From: Caulobacter sp. X | GTDB taxonomy: Bacteria > Pseudomonadota > Alphaproteobacteria > Caulobacterales > Caulobacteraceae | NCBI RefSeq assembly: GCF_002742635.1 | Contig: NZ_PEGF01000001.1 | Span: forward strand, 310,001 to 374,000 | Length of the DNA stretch: 64,000 nt | Direction of reading: 5' to 3' | In this document: one piece after another, positions 18,746 to 28,410 of the stretch | How positions within the stretch are numbered: position 1 is the first letter of the stretch | How the letters are laid out: each line of letters begins with the position of its first letter | Translations under genes and position numbers: made by a program | Notes under the pieces: model-generated | Told to the model about the DNA's origin: nothing | What the model saw: the letters and a program-made list of their open reading frames with translations, nothing else | Database searches by the model: none

Positions 18746-20818
18746 TCAGCGTCCGTCGAGCGGGAACTCGAACACCGTGACCGAGGTCGGCGCGGCCGTG
18801 AGGCGGCCGCCCGATAGCTTGGCGGCGCTCTCGGCGATCGTGACTCCCGCCGGCTGGCCGACCTTGTTCTCGGCCTTCAGCGAGGCGCCCGTGAGCACCC
18901 ACTTCCGCCCGGCGCTCTTGGCCTTCAGCGCCTTCAGATTCAGGGCCAGCGTCTGGGTGTCGACGGTGGCGTTGACCACCCCGATGCGCAGCGCCTTGCC
19001 GTCGGGGCTAAGGCCCGCGATCACGTCCAGCGGATAGGTCGGGCTGCCGGCGCGGACCTGCGGGTGGGCCGAACCGACCACATATTTCGGCGCGGGCTGG
19101 GGCGATGCGCCGTCGACCGCCAGGGGCGTCACGCCCGCCCCGAAGCGCTCGCCATAGAGCTTGAACACCAGGCCCGTGGCGTTCATCGCCGAGGTTGTCG
19201 GGGTTATGTCCATGGTCGAGGCGCCGGTGGTGAAGGCCGACATCGTCAAAAAGTCGGTGTGGCGCAGCATCTCCTGCAGCACCATGGCGTAGGCCAGCGA
19301 GGACTTCAGATTGACCTGGCCGAAATAGGCGTACTCGTCGATCGACAGGAAGATGTTCTTGTCCTTCATCGCCGGGAAGCGGGACTGGTAGATCTTCCAT
19401 TCCTCGGCCTTCATGCGGACATGGTTTGACGGCGAGCGCGCCCACTCCATCAGCTCGATGTCAGCCGGGGCGTTCGGGCGCTCCTCGGGACGGTCGTACC
19501 AGTGCTCGGAGATGCCGTCGAAATTGCCCCAGGCCTTGGCCAGGAAGCCGCCGGTCCAGTCCTCCTCGGTCCCGAACTTGTGGGCGATGCTTTCCAGCGT
19601 GGGGTTTTCCTTCACGTCGCGCGGATGCAGCTGGTCGGGCATGGCGCCCGAGGCGATCAGGGTGATGCTGGGATCCACGGCCCGCATGGCCGCCGCGAAG
19701 TGGTTGTGCTTGATCATGTAGTAGTCGAGCGTGGTCTTGCCGATCTGCCACCAGCCGTAGGGCTCGTTGCCGATGTTCCAGAACTTCACGCGATAGGGCT
19801 CGGGATGGCCGTTGGCCGCCCGCTGAGCGCCCCAATAGCTGGTCGCCGGGCCGTTGATGTATTCGACCTCCTCGGCGGCCGAGTTGGCGTCGCCGAGGCC
19901 GGCGTTGACGGTGATGTAGGGCTCGACGTCGATGATCTTCGTCAGGTCCAGCCACTCGTCCATGCCGATGTCGTTGGGCTGCATGGCGCTCCAGGCGTGG
20001 TCGAACATCGGCGCGCGCTTGTCGCGGGGACCAATCGCCCCGTGCCAGTCCCAGTCGGACAGGAAGTTGCCGCCGGGCAGGCGCCAGAAGCCGGAGTTCA
20101 GCGACTTTGCGATGGCGGTCGTGTCAGCGCGCCAGCCGCGGATGTTGTCAGACGGCATCAGCGAAACCGCGCCGATCTTGAACAGGCCTTGGCCCTGGCC
20201 GGTAATCTCTAGTCGCGCGTCGGTCGCGTCGGCGGTCGGGGCGAAGCTGAAGTCGACGCGCTTCCAGTCGGCGCTGGGCGCGGCCAGGCTGACCGTCTGC
20301 CGGTCGGCCGGTCCGGGGCCCCAGACCAGGGTCACCTCGACCTTGGCGCTAGCGTCGCCCGAGAGCTGGACATAGCCGTCGTAGCGCTTGCCCTTGGCCA
20401 GGCCGATCCCGGACTGCGAGAGGCCTCGCTTGCTGGCCGCATCCACCGTAACGCTGGGGGTCTGGGCGCCGACATAGGGCGCCTTGGTGTCCATCACCAC
20501 GACATCGTCGCCGCCGACCGGGCGCCATTTGCGGTACGAGACGCCGGGACGCCCCTCGGCGTTCAGGGGCGGAGGCGTGTCGCGCGCCTCCGGAACCACC
20601 GGGTAGTAGAACTTGCGGTCATCCAGCAGTTCCGCCCAGAGCGTGCGCGCCACCAGCCCGCCGATCGGCTCGATGAACATGCCGTATTCATACTTGGTGA
20701 CGGCGGCCGAACGGCGTGTTCCGTCGATATCCACCTTGATCGGCGCCGGCGTTGCGGCGCTCGCGACGCCCGTCAATGTCCACGCCAGGCAAGCGCCCAC
20801 GATCAGCTTATAACGCAT
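18746..20818 (-). CDS. Secreted GH51-type alpha-L-arabinofuranosidase with N-terminal beta-sandwich (first copy)
   Basis: 690 aa with a signal peptide (LTGVASAA). The N-terminal third contains a carbohydrate-binding-like sandwich; the catalytic barrel follows with the acid/base glutamate in WNIGNEPYG near residue 352 and a nucleophile candidate in LSIDEYAYFG near 493. The C-terminus is the arabinofuranosidase beta domain. It should release arabinose side chains from arabinoxylan or arabinan in the periplasm. The ATG at 20818 follows GGGAGGG; a TTG one codon earlier is less likely. It stands alone on the minus strand, divergent from the esterase-GH27 operon. Confidence 0.87.
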   Translation of the reverse strand: MRYKLIVGACLAWTLTGVASAATPAPIKVDIDGTRRSAAVTKYEYGMFIEPIGGLVARTLWAELLDDRKFYYPVVPEARDTPPPLNAEGRPGVSYRKWRPVGGDDVVVMDTKAPYVGAQTPSVTVDAASKRGLSQSGIGLAKGKRYDGYVQLSGDASAKVEVTLVWGPGPADRQTVSLAAPSADWKRVDFSFAPTADATDARLEITGQGQGLFKIGAVSLMPSDNIRGWRADTTAIAKSLNSGFWRLPGGNFLSDWDWHGAIGPRDKRAPMFDHAWSAMQPNDIGMDEWLDLTKIIDVEPYITVNAGLGDANSAAEEVEYINGPATSYWGAQRAANGHPEPYRVKFWNIGNEPYGWWQIGKTTLDYYMIKHNHFAAAMRAVDPSITLIASGAMPDQLHPRDVKENPTLESIAHKFGTEEDWTGGFLAKAWGNFDGISEHWYDRPEERPNAPADIELMEWARSPSNHVRMKAEEWKIYQSRFPAMKDKNIFLSIDEYAYFGQVNLKSSLAYAMVLQEMLRHTDFLTMSAFTTGASTMDITPTTSAMNATGLVFKLYGERFGAGVTPLAVDGASPQPAPKYVVGSAHPQVRAGSPTYPLDVIAGLSPDGKALRIGVVNATVDTQTLALNLKALKAKSAGRKWVLTGASLKAENKVGQPAGVTIAESAAKLSGGRLTAAPTSVTVFEFPLDGR

Positions 20819-21048
20819 CAAACCCTCCCTATTACTCTGTCTATTTTGCTCGACCTTAGGTCGCTGAAGCGTGGCCGGCGAGTCCGATTTTCGGTGAAAT
20901 CACGCGTTTTACGATCTTAGTCGGCATTCCCGTCGGGGGTGGGGATGACGGAAAGGCGATTGACGCCCATCCGTTTAAGCGGACAAAAGGTAACGCTCAC
21001 ATCGAGATCGCCAGGCGATGCGCCTAGGCGGCGGTCAGGGAGGACAGG
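20819..21048. promoter_or_regulatory. Divergent promoter region, GH51 versus esterase-GH27
   Basis: 230 bp without a recognisable gene. It holds the GH51 ribosome site (GGGAGGG on the minus strand), the esterase ribosome site (AGGGAGGA) and the LacI-type operator candidate at 20988. No terminator-like hairpin was seen. Confidence 0.6.
20988..21001. promoter_or_regulatory. LacI-type operator candidate before the esterase-GH27 operon
   Basis: AGGTAACGCTCACA; reverse complement TGTGAGCGTTACCT agrees with a TGGTAGCGTTACCA-type site at 11 of 14 positions. It lies about 50 bp before the esterase ATG, a position suited to repression. Confidence 0.45.
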
Positions 21049-22155
21049 ATGACGGCAGGGAAGCAGCGCAACTTGAAGCGCAGGACGCCGCGCGGCGGGC
21101 TCCGCGCCCTTCTGATGGCGGCCTGCGTGCTGACGACGCCGGCGACCGTCCTGGCGCAGGTGGGCACCAAGGCGCCGCCCGAGGTGGCGGGCGCCAAGCC
21201 CGTGACGATCCAGCGGATCAAGGTCCACTCCGCCGCCATCGAGGGCAATCTGGAAGGCGAGAGCGCCGATCGCGACGTGCTCGTCGTCCTGCCCCCCGGC
21301 TACGCCGCCAATCCGAAGAAGCGCTATCCGGTGATCTACGCCCTGCACGGCTATTCGATCGGCGCCGAGCAGTGGAGCCGCGAGATTCACGTACCGCAGA
21401 CCATCGAGGGCGCCTTCGGCAAGGGCGTGGCCGAGATGATCGTCGTGCTGCCCGATGGCAAGACGCTGCACAATGGCTCGATGTATTCGAGCTCGCCGAC
21501 CACCGGCGACTTCGAGACCTTCGTGTCGCGGGACCTCGTCGCCTATGTCGATCAGCACTACCGCACCCTGGCCCGGCGCGAGAGCCGCGGCCTGGTCGGT
21601 CACTCGATGGGCGGCTATGGCACCAGCCGGATCGGCATGCGCCACGCCGACGTGTTCGGCGCGCTCTACATGATGAGCCCGTGCTGCCTGTCGCCGCGCG
21701 AGCCGGGCAAGATGGATCCCGAAGCGGCCGCCAAGCTGGCCGATATCAAGACGCCGGAGGAGGCGACCAAGCTGCCGTGGGGCCTGCGCGCTCAGCTGGC
21801 GACCGCCGCGGCCTGGTCGCCCAATCCCAAGCGTCCGCCGCTTTATCTGGACTTGCCGATCGAGAACGGCGCGGTGCGAACCGACGTCCTGGCCAAGTGG
21901 GCCGCCAACGCGCCGCTCGCCTTTGTCGATCAGTATATCGGCGCCCTGCGTCGCTATAAGGCGATCGCTATGGACGTCGGCGATCGTGACGGCCTGAAGG
22001 ACGACGCGACCAAGCTGCATGAGGTCTTCGATCGCTACGGCCTGGCCAATAGCTTCGAGATCTATCCGGGTGACCACACCAGCGACGTGGCGATCCGGTT
22101 CCAGGACCATGTCCTGCCGTTCTTCGGCGAGAATCTCGCGTTTCAGGCCCGCTAA
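21049..22155 (+). CDS. Secreted esterase of the esterase D / CE1 type (feruloyl or acetyl esterase)
   Basis: 368 aa with a basic N-terminus and a signal peptide ending near ATVLAQ (about residue 37). Alpha/beta-hydrolase features are YPVIYALHGYS near residue 99, nucleophile elbow GHSMGGYG with serine near 185, and a C-terminal histidine in YPGDHTSD near 346. The putative esterase (PF00756) family includes feruloyl and acetyl-xylan esterases of CE1, which fits the hemicellulase context. AGGGAGGACAGG precedes the ATG. It is followed after 21 bp by the GH27 gene on the same strand. Substrate not determined from sequence. Confidence 0.8.
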   Translation: MTAGKQRNLKRRTPRGGLRALLMAACVLTTPATVLAQVGTKAPPEVAGAKPVTIQRIKVHSAAIEGNLEGESADRDVLVVLPPGYAANPKKRYPVIYALHGYSIGAEQWSREIHVPQTIEGAFGKGVAEMIVVLPDGKTLHNGSMYSSSPTTGDFETFVSRDLVAYVDQHYRTLARRESRGLVGHSMGGYGTSRIGMRHADVFGALYMMSPCCLSPREPGKMDPEAAAKLADIKTPEEATKLPWGLRAQLATAAAWSPNPKRPPLYLDLPIENGAVRTDVLAKWAANAPLAFVDQYIGALRRYKAIAMDVGDRDGLKDDATKLHEVFDRYGLANSFEIYPGDHTSDVAIRFQDHVLPFFGENLAFQAR

Positions 22156-22176
22156 GCGACTTTGGGGAGTATGCGT

Positions 22177-24072
22177 ATGAGATGGCGTTCAAATGCGAGC
22201 GCGGCCTTGGTCGCGGCGCTTCTAGCCGCGGCGTCAGTCGCGGCGGCTGATCCCCTGGCGGCGACCGGTCGCTGGAGCGCCTACAGCCGCGCCGCGGCCC
22301 AGACGCCGCCGATGGGCTGGAACAGCTGGAACGCCTTCACCAGCGATCTCGACGAGGACAAGGTCATGGGCTCGGCCCAGGCCCTGGTCGACACGGGCCT
22401 CGCGGCGAAGGGCTATCGCTATGTGAACCTGGACGACGGCTGGTGGCTGAAGCGCCGGGAGTCGGACGGTCGGATGATCGCCCGCGCCGCCCGCTTCCCC
22501 TCGGCGGCCACGCCCGACGGCGCGACCAGCTTCCGCCCGCTGACCGACCGGCTGCACGGCATGGGGCTGAAGGCCGGCATCTATTCCGACATCGGCCGCA
22601 ATAGCTGCGGCCAGGTGTTCACCTCGACCTTTCCCAATCAGCCCGAGGGCAATGTCGCCGAGCGCGAGGTCGGGCTTTACGGCCACGTCGACCAGGACAT
22701 CGCCCTCTATTTCGCTGAATGGGGTTTCGACCTGATCAAGGTCGATGGCTGCGGCGTGCGCGGCCTGCCGGCCAGCGACAAGCGGGTTCAGGCCGGTCAG
22801 TACCGCGCTCTGGAGCCGATCATCGACGTCGACTCCCTGGGCCGCACCGACATCGTCAAGGTGCGCGAACTCTACGAAGAGGTCGGCCGCGCGCTCGACA
22901 AGCACAATCCCGATGGCGACTTCGTCTTCTCGCTCTGCATCTGGGGCTCGGCCGATGTGCGGGCGTGGGGGAAGAACGTCGGCGCCATGTCGCGGACCAG
23001 CGAAGACATCTCGCCGACCTGGGGCCGGATGCTGCACAATCTCGACAGCGTGTCACGGCGGCCGCTCTACGCCCATCCGGGCACGTGGAACGATCCCGAC
23101 ATGCTGTTTGTCGGCAAGGGCGATTTCGACGTCGGCCATCTGGAGGCGGCGCGGTCGCATTTCGCGCTGTGGGCGATGGTCAACGCGCCGTTGCTGATCG
23201 GCTACGACCTACGCCAGGCGACGCCGGCGCTGCTGGAGATCCTGGGCGCGCGCGACGTGATCGCCTTGAACCAGGATCCGGCCGGCAACCAGGCGGTGCT
23301 GGCCTACGACTCCGACGACGTCTCGATCTTCGTAAAGACGCTGTCCAGCGGCGAGAAGGGCGTGGCGATCTTCAACCGGACGTCCGCGCCGCTCGAGGTG
23401 GTGCTCACGGCCGAGCAGCTGAAATTTCTGGCCAAGGCCGATACTGAACTGACCAATCTCTGGACCGGCGAGCGGATGAGCTTCCAGGGCGAACGAAAGT
23501 TCAAGCTGGAGCCGCGCCAGACCCTGCTGTTCCGCGCCAAGGGGACGCGTCGCCTGGCTGATGGTCTCTTCCTGTCCGAGCAGCCGGGGGCGGTGAACCC
23601 GGCCGTGGATGGCGTCGCCACGCCGATCGCGGACCCGATGATCCATCGCGCGCCGCTGCCGTGGCGGAACACGCGCGGCTTTGGTGAGCGCCCGCGCTAC
23701 GGCGGCTGGGGCGGGGCCCAGGCCGACCGCACGCCCTTCGACCAGGAGCTGGCGATCGCGGGGCGCGCGTTCGACACCGGCATCGGGGTGCTGGGCAATT
23801 CGCGCCTTGAAGTGCGCAACGCTGGCTTCCGCCGCTTCACCGCCAGCGTCGGCGTCGATGACTCGGCGGTCGACAAGGCGCGCGCCGTGACCTTCCAGGT
23901 CTATGGCGACGGCAAGCTGCTGGCGCGGTCGAAACCGACCAAGTGGGGACAGGCGCCGCAGGCCCTGGACGTCGATATCTCGGGGGTGAAGCTGGTCGAA
24001 CTGGTCGCGCGGACGAGCGGGCAGGGTAACGCCGATCCGGTCACTTGGGGCGACGCCGCGCTGCGCCGCTGA
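22177..24072 (+). CDS. GH27 alpha-galactosidase with C-terminal NPCBM-like domain
   Basis: About 631 aa, exported (signal to about AAVSVAAA region). Clan GH-D features: PPMGWNSWNAF near residue 45, nucleophile in LIKVDGCG near residue 188, and repeated tryptophan/aspartate segments of the barrel. Residues about 500-631 resemble an NPCBM jelly roll (IAGRAFDTGIGV, RFTASVGVDDS). Likely removes alpha-galactose, or beta-L-arabinopyranose as some GH27 members do, from hemicellulose side chains. Three in-frame starts (22162 TTG, 22171 ATG, 22177 ATG) exist; 22177 has the best spacing to GGGGAG. Operon partner of the preceding esterase. Confidence 0.87.
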   Translation: MRWRSNASAALVAALLAAASVAAADPLAATGRWSAYSRAAAQTPPMGWNSWNAFTSDLDEDKVMGSAQALVDTGLAAKGYRYVNLDDGWWLKRRESDGRMIARAARFPSAATPDGATSFRPLTDRLHGMGLKAGIYSDIGRNSCGQVFTSTFPNQPEGNVAEREVGLYGHVDQDIALYFAEWGFDLIKVDGCGVRGLPASDKRVQAGQYRALEPIIDVDSLGRTDIVKVRELYEEVGRALDKHNPDGDFVFSLCIWGSADVRAWGKNVGAMSRTSEDISPTWGRMLHNLDSVSRRPLYAHPGTWNDPDMLFVGKGDFDVGHLEAARSHFALWAMVNAPLLIGYDLRQATPALLEILGARDVIALNQDPAGNQAVLAYDSDDVSIFVKTLSSGEKGVAIFNRTSAPLEVVLTAEQLKFLAKADTELTNLWTGERMSFQGERKFKLEPRQTLLFRAKGTRRLADGLFLSEQPGAVNPAVDGVATPIADPMIHRAPLPWRNTRGFGERPRYGGWGGAQADRTPFDQELAIAGRAFDTGIGVLGNSRLEVRNAGFRRFTASVGVDDSAVDKARAVTFQVYGDGKLLARSKPTKWGQAPQALDVDISGVKLVELVARTSGQGNADPVTWGDAALRR

Positions 24073-24102
24073 GGTCGAATTGACGCTCGTTGTCCGGGGA
24101 TA

Positions 24103-24113
24103 TACTCAGACAA
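24103..24113. promoter_or_regulatory. FadR/GntR-type half-palindrome before the sugar-acid dehydratase
   Basis: TACTCAGACAA, sharing CAGACAA and its flanks with TAGTCAGACAA at 30104 before a GH51 gene, and part of it with GTCAGAC directly before the FadR-type regulator start. It deviates at one position from the subfamily pattern TNGTNNNACNA. Candidate site for the regulator at 27598-28338. Confidence 0.3.
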
Positions 24114-24202
24114 GATCATCCGAAGGATGGCCATCGCGAGCGTCCCCACGGTTTCGCGGGCGCGGACGCGGCGCGCCATCATAGACTCTCGCAGGACTAT
24201 CC

Positions 24203-26005
24203 ATGTCGTCTTCGTCTGGCGCTCCCCCCAAGCTTCGTTCGCGTGCGTGGTTTGACAATCCGGACAACATCGACATGACGGCGCTTTATCTGGAGCGCTA
24301 TCTGAACTTTGGGCTGACGCTGGAGGAGCTGCAGTCGGGTCGTCCGATCATCGGCATCGCCCAGACGGGGTCGGACCTGTCGCCATGCAACCGCCACCAC
24401 CTGGTGCTGGCCGAGCGGGTGCGCGAGGGGATCCGCAGCGCGGGCGGCATCGTGCTGGAGTTCCCGGTCCATCCGATCCAGGAGACGGGCAAGCGGCCGA
24501 CGGCGGGGCTGGACCGCAATCTGTCGTACCTGGGTCTGGTGGAGCTGCTCTACGGCTATCCGCTGGACGGGGTGGTGCTGACCATCGGCTGCGACAAGAC
24601 CACGCCGGCCTGCTTGATGGCGGCGGCGACGGTGAACATCCCGGCCATCGCCTTGTCGGTGGGGCCGATGCTGAACGGCTGGCACAAGGGCCAGCGGACG
24701 GGGTCTGGCACCATCGTCTGGAAGGCCCGCGAGATGCTGGCGGCCGGCGAGATCGACAACGCCGGCTTCATCAAGCTGGTGGCCAGCTCCGCGCCCTCGA
24801 CGGGCTATTGCAACACCATGGGCACGGCCACGACCATGAACTCGCTGACCGAGGCGCTGGGCATGTCGCTGCCCGGCTCGGCGGCGATCCCCGCGCCGTA
24901 TCGCGACCGGCAGGAGAACGCCTACCGCACGGGCCTTCGCATCGTCGAGATGGTCAAGGAAGACCTCAAGCCCTCCGACGTCCTGACCCGCGAGGCCTTC
25001 CTCAACGCCATCGTCGTCAACTCGGCGATCGGCGGCTCGACCAACGCCCCGATCCACCTGAACGCCCTGGCCCGCCACGTGGGCGTCGAGCTTTCGATCG
25101 ACGACTGGCAGGAGAAGGGCGAGGAGGTGCCGCTGCTGGTCAACCTGCAGCCGGCCGGGGAGTATCTGGGCGAGGACTACTACCGGGCCGGCGGCGTGCC
25201 GGCGGTGTTTGGTCAGCTGATCGAACAGGGGCTGATCTGCGAGGACGTCCGTTGCGTCTCGGGCCAGACGATCGGCGAGCAGTATCGCGGGGTCCAGATC
25301 GAGGACGAGGACGTCATCCGGCCGTTCTCGCGGCCGCTGGTCGAGCGGGCGGGCTTCGTGGTCATGCGCGGCAACCTGTTCAACTCGGCGATCATGAAGA
25401 CCAGCGTGATCTCCAAAGAGTTCCGCGAGCGCTATCTGTCCAACCCCGACGATCCGGACGCCTTCGAGGGCGAGGCGGTCGTGTTCGACGGGCCCGAGGA
25501 CTATCACCACCGGATCGACGATCCGTCGGTGGGCATCACCGCCAACTCGATCCTGTTCATGCGCGGGGCGGGGCCGGTGGGCTATCCGGGCGCGGCCGAG
25601 GTGGTGAACATGCGCGCCCCCAACTACCTGATCAAACAGGGCGTCCATCAGCTGCCGTGCATCGGCGATGGCCGCCAGTCGGGCACCTCCGGCTCGCCGT
25701 CGATCCTCAACGCCTCGCCCGAAGCCGCCGTGGGCGGGGGGCTGGCCCTGCTCAAGACCGGCGACAAGGTCCGCTTCGATCTGCGCAAGTCGCGGGTCGA
25801 CGTTCTGGTCTCGCCCAGCGAGATCGTCGAGCGCCGCAAGGCTCTGGAAGCGGCCGGCGGCTATGCCTATCCCGAAAGCCAGACCCCCTGGCAGGAGATC
25901 CAGCGCGCCGTCGTCGGTCAGCTCGAAACCGGCGCCATCCTCGAACCCGCCGTCAAATACCAGCGCATCGCCCAGACCAAGGGCCTGCCAAGGGATAACC
26001 ACTAG
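24203..26005 (+). CDS. IlvD/EDD-family sugar-acid dehydratase (xylonate or arabonate dehydratase)
   Basis: 600 aa cytoplasmic iron-sulfur dehydratase. Cluster cysteines are visible in [15 protein letters not shown] and GYCNTMGTA, the spacing of the pentonate/hexonate dehydratase branch. The N-terminus ([20 protein letters not shown]) and much of the body resemble Caulobacter XylD, which converts D-xylonate to 2-keto-3-deoxyxylonate. It differs from my memory of XylD in many places, so it may be a paralogue acting on L-arabonate or galactonate; neighbours release xylose, arabinose and galactose. No dehydrogenase or lactonase is next to it. CAGGA precedes the ATG; GH43 follows after 29 bp. Confidence 0.85.
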   Translation: MSSSSGAPPKLRSRAWFDNPDNIDMTALYLERYLNFGLTLEELQSGRPIIGIAQTGSDLSPCNRHHLVLAERVREGIRSAGGIVLEFPVHPIQETGKRPTAGLDRNLSYLGLVELLYGYPLDGVVLTIGCDKTTPACLMAAATVNIPAIALSVGPMLNGWHKGQRTGSGTIVWKAREMLAAGEIDNAGFIKLVASSAPSTGYCNTMGTATTMNSLTEALGMSLPGSAAIPAPYRDRQENAYRTGLRIVEMVKEDLKPSDVLTREAFLNAIVVNSAIGGSTNAPIHLNALARHVGVELSIDDWQEKGEEVPLLVNLQPAGEYLGEDYYRAGGVPAVFGQLIEQGLICEDVRCVSGQTIGEQYRGVQIEDEDVIRPFSRPLVERAGFVVMRGNLFNSAIMKTSVISKEFRERYLSNPDDPDAFEGEAVVFDGPEDYHHRIDDPSVGITANSILFMRGAGPVGYPGAAEVVNMRAPNYLIKQGVHQLPCIGDGRQSGTSGSPSILNASPEAAVGGGLALLKTGDKVRFDLRKSRVDVLVSPSEIVERRKALEAAGGYAYPESQTPWQEIQRAVVGQLETGAILEPAVKYQRIAQTKGLPRDNH

Positions 26006-26034
26006 TCACAAGTAAGAGCTTCAGGGAGGCCGGC

Positions 26035-27594
26035 ATGGCCAAGGTTTTCGGATGCGCCATGCTGGTCGTCGCTTCGGCGCTCGCCTTAGGCGCCGGCGCG
26101 GCCCAGGCCCAGGTCTGGCGCTCGGACGCCGGCGACGGGACCTATCGCAACCCGCCGCTCAACGCCGACTATCCCGATCCCGACATCATCCGGGTGGGCG
26201 AGGACTTCTACTTCGCCTCGACCACCTTCGTGAACGCGCCGGGGCTCACCCTCCTGCATTCGAAGGATCTGGTGAACTGGGACATCGTCGGTCACGTGAT
26301 GCCCAGGCTGACGGGCAATCCGAAGTACGATCTCACCGACGGCGGCGACTATCGCCACGGCGTCTATGCCCCGAGCCTTCGCTATCACAAGGGACGGTTC
26401 TACATCGCCGTCACGCCGGTGGGCCGCCCGACGCGCATCTATTCGGCGACCGACATCAGCGGTCCATGGGCCATGCACGAGCTGGATCGCGAGGCCTTCG
26501 ACCCGGCCCTGTTTTTCGACGATGACGGTCAAGCCTATATGGCGACCTCGATCGGGTCCGACGGGACGATCACCCTGCTGACGCTGAACGAGGACCTCAC
26601 GGCCGTCACGAACGCCCAGAAGATCCACTACATCAAGGGCGCCGAAGGCTCGAAGCTGATCAAGCGCGAGGGCTGGTACTACATCTTCAATTCTATCCCT
26701 CGGCGCTTGGGGATGACGGTGTCGCGCGCGCGGTCGCTGACCGGCCCGTGGGAGACCCGCGATCAAATCGATGACAAGACGGGCGGCCACCAGGGCGCCC
26801 TGGTCGATCTGCCCGGCGGCGGCTGGTACGGCTTCGTCATGCGCGACGCGGGCGCCATCGGCCGGGTCACCAATATCAGCCCGATGTTCTGGCAAGACGA
26901 CTGGCCGGTCTGGGGCACGCCCGAGGCGCCTGGCCGGGTTCCGGCGACCGCCGCCAAGCCGATCCTTGGCAAGCCGTTCGTCGAGCCGCCGAGCTCAGAC
27001 GATTTCACGGGTCGCACGCTGGGCCGCCAATGGCAGTGGAACCACAATCCAGACGATCGCCGCTGGTCGCTGAGCGAACGTCCCGGCTACCTGCGACTCA
27101 AGACAACGAAGGCCGCCGAGCTCTGGAGCGCGCGCAATACGTTGGTGCAGAAAGGGCAGGGGCCCAAGAGTCGAGCCGTGGTTAAGGTGGACGCCCGAGG
27201 CCTGGCCGCTGGCGACGCCTGCGGTTTTGGCACGTTCGGCAAGTTCTCCAGCCAGATCGTGCTGACCCGCAACGCAGCAGGGCAGGGGGAGCTGAGCGCC
27301 CGGCTCGTCGAGAGCACCCAGGCCGGTCCCGTCACCACGCCGCGCGGCGCCACGATCCCGATCGCGCTGAAGGACCTGTGGCTGTCGGTCGAGATGGACT
27401 TCGCCACCGACAAGTCGGCCCTGGCCTACAGCCTTGACGGCAAGGCCTGGACCACGCTGCCGGGCGATTTCCCGCTGGCCTATGACTGGCGGACGGGGAC
27501 CTTCCAGGGCGAGCAGTACGGCCTGTTCTGCTATAACCCGAACGGCGGCGAAGGTCGGCTGGACGTCGACAGTTTAACGCTCTCGAAGCCCTAA
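26035..27594 (+). CDS. Secreted GH43 beta-xylosidase/alpha-L-arabinofuranosidase
   Basis: 519 aa with a signal peptide (ALGAGAAQAQ). Five-bladed propeller acids: base in LNADYPDPDII near residue 45, transition-state aspartate in FDPALFFDDDG near residue 157, and acid glutamate in KGAEGSKL near residue 204. Residues about 325-519 form the concanavalin-like C-terminal sandwich found in GH43 xylosidases (SDDFTGRTLG onward). The arrangement resembles GH43_12-type enzymes. It follows the dehydratase by 29 bp with its own AGGGAGG site. Its stop lies 3 bp from that of the convergent regulator gene, with no room for a terminator. Confidence 0.88.
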   Translation: MAKVFGCAMLVVASALALGAGAAQAQVWRSDAGDGTYRNPPLNADYPDPDIIRVGEDFYFASTTFVNAPGLTLLHSKDLVNWDIVGHVMPRLTGNPKYDLTDGGDYRHGVYAPSLRYHKGRFYIAVTPVGRPTRIYSATDISGPWAMHELDREAFDPALFFDDDGQAYMATSIGSDGTITLLTLNEDLTAVTNAQKIHYIKGAEGSKLIKREGWYYIFNSIPRRLGMTVSRARSLTGPWETRDQIDDKTGGHQGALVDLPGGGWYGFVMRDAGAIGRVTNISPMFWQDDWPVWGTPEAPGRVPATAAKPILGKPFVEPPSSDDFTGRTLGRQWQWNHNPDDRRWSLSERPGYLRLKTTKAAELWSARNTLVQKGQGPKSRAVVKVDARGLAAGDACGFGTFGKFSSQIVLTRNAAGQGELSARLVESTQAGPVTTPRGATIPIALKDLWLSVEMDFATDKSALAYSLDGKAWTTLPGDFPLAYDWRTGTFQGEQYGLFCYNPNGGEGRLDVDSLTLSKP

Positions 27595-27597
27595 GGC

Positions 27598-28338
27598 TCA
27601 CATCGCCGAGCGAGTGTCCTCGAGCGCCAGTTCGACGAGAGTCCGCATGGCCGCGCTGGCGGCTTCGGGGTCGCCGGCCGCGATCGCGTCGCAGACCTTG
27701 GCGTGATCCGGAACCGGATCGCGGGGCAGGGCGCGCGAGCGCTGCTTGAACTCCGTCGTCCAGCTGACCGCGGCGCTGATGCTGGCGCTGAGCGCGATCA
27801 TCGCGTCGTTGTGCGTGGCGCGCAGCAGGGCGTCGTGGAAGGCGCGGTCGGCCGCGCGCCCGGCTTCCGTCGCCAGGGTGTGGCGCCGCATGCCGGCCAG
27901 GGCGTCCTTCATCGCCTTGATGTCGTCCTTGTCGCGGCGTTCGGCGGCGAAGCGCGCGGCGGCGGGTTCGACCACCGACCGCAGCTCGAAGAGATCCCGC
28001 ACGAAGCTGACGTCCGGCTCGCTGGCCGAGAAGGCCCAGGCCAGGACGGTCGGATCCAGGATGTTCCAGCGGCTGCGCGGCAGCACCCGCGTACCGGCCT
28101 TGGGACGGCTCTCGACCAAGCCCTTAGCGGTCAACACCTGCACGGCCTCGCGATAGGCGCTGCGCGAGACGTCCAGCGCCTCGGCGTTGGCGATCTCGCC
28201 CGTCAGCTTTTCGCCCGGCGCGATCTGGCCGGACACGATGGCCGTGCCAAGATAGTGCGCGACCGCGCCGCGCAGACGCCGACCGGAGCCTCTCGTCGAC
28301 TTGGGGATCGACTTGGTGTCAGGCTCTTCGGTCGGCAT
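27598..28338 (-). CDS. FadR-subfamily GntR transcriptional regulator
   Basis: 246 aa. N-terminal winged helix (GEIANAEALDVSRSAYREAVQVLTAKGLV near residues 46-74) and C-terminal all-helical FCD domain with the metal-binding-type residues in VRDLFELRSVVEPAAARFAA and FHDALLRATHN. This subfamily typically senses sugar acids and other carboxylates, which fits a role in controlling the sugar-acid dehydratase. It lies 72 bp downstream of a GH51 gene on the same strand. GTCAGAC, found three bases before its ATG, recurs before GH51 and in related form before the dehydratase, suggesting autoregulation. Confidence 0.87.
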   Translation of the reverse strand: MPTEEPDTKSIPKSTRGSGRRLRGAVAHYLGTAIVSGQIAPGEKLTGEIANAEALDVSRSAYREAVQVLTAKGLVESRPKAGTRVLPRSRWNILDPTVLAWAFSASEPDVSFVRDLFELRSVVEPAAARFAAERRDKDDIKAMKDALAGMRRHTLATEAGRAADRAFHDALLRATHNDAMIALSASISAAVSWTTEFKQRSRALPRDPVPDHAKVCDAIAAGDPEAASAAMRTLVELALEDTRSAM

Positions 28339-28410
28339 GCGTCAGACTCCTGGCGGCGTTCGAGGTTCTATAAGCGCAACCGAGCAAGCCTTGGCAAGTT
28401 GTCAGGCCCC

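Noticed and set aside
24197..26002. 601-codon frame on the minus strand opposite the dehydratase
   Set aside because: Antisense shadow of nearly the same length as the dehydratase, which carries the cluster cysteines.
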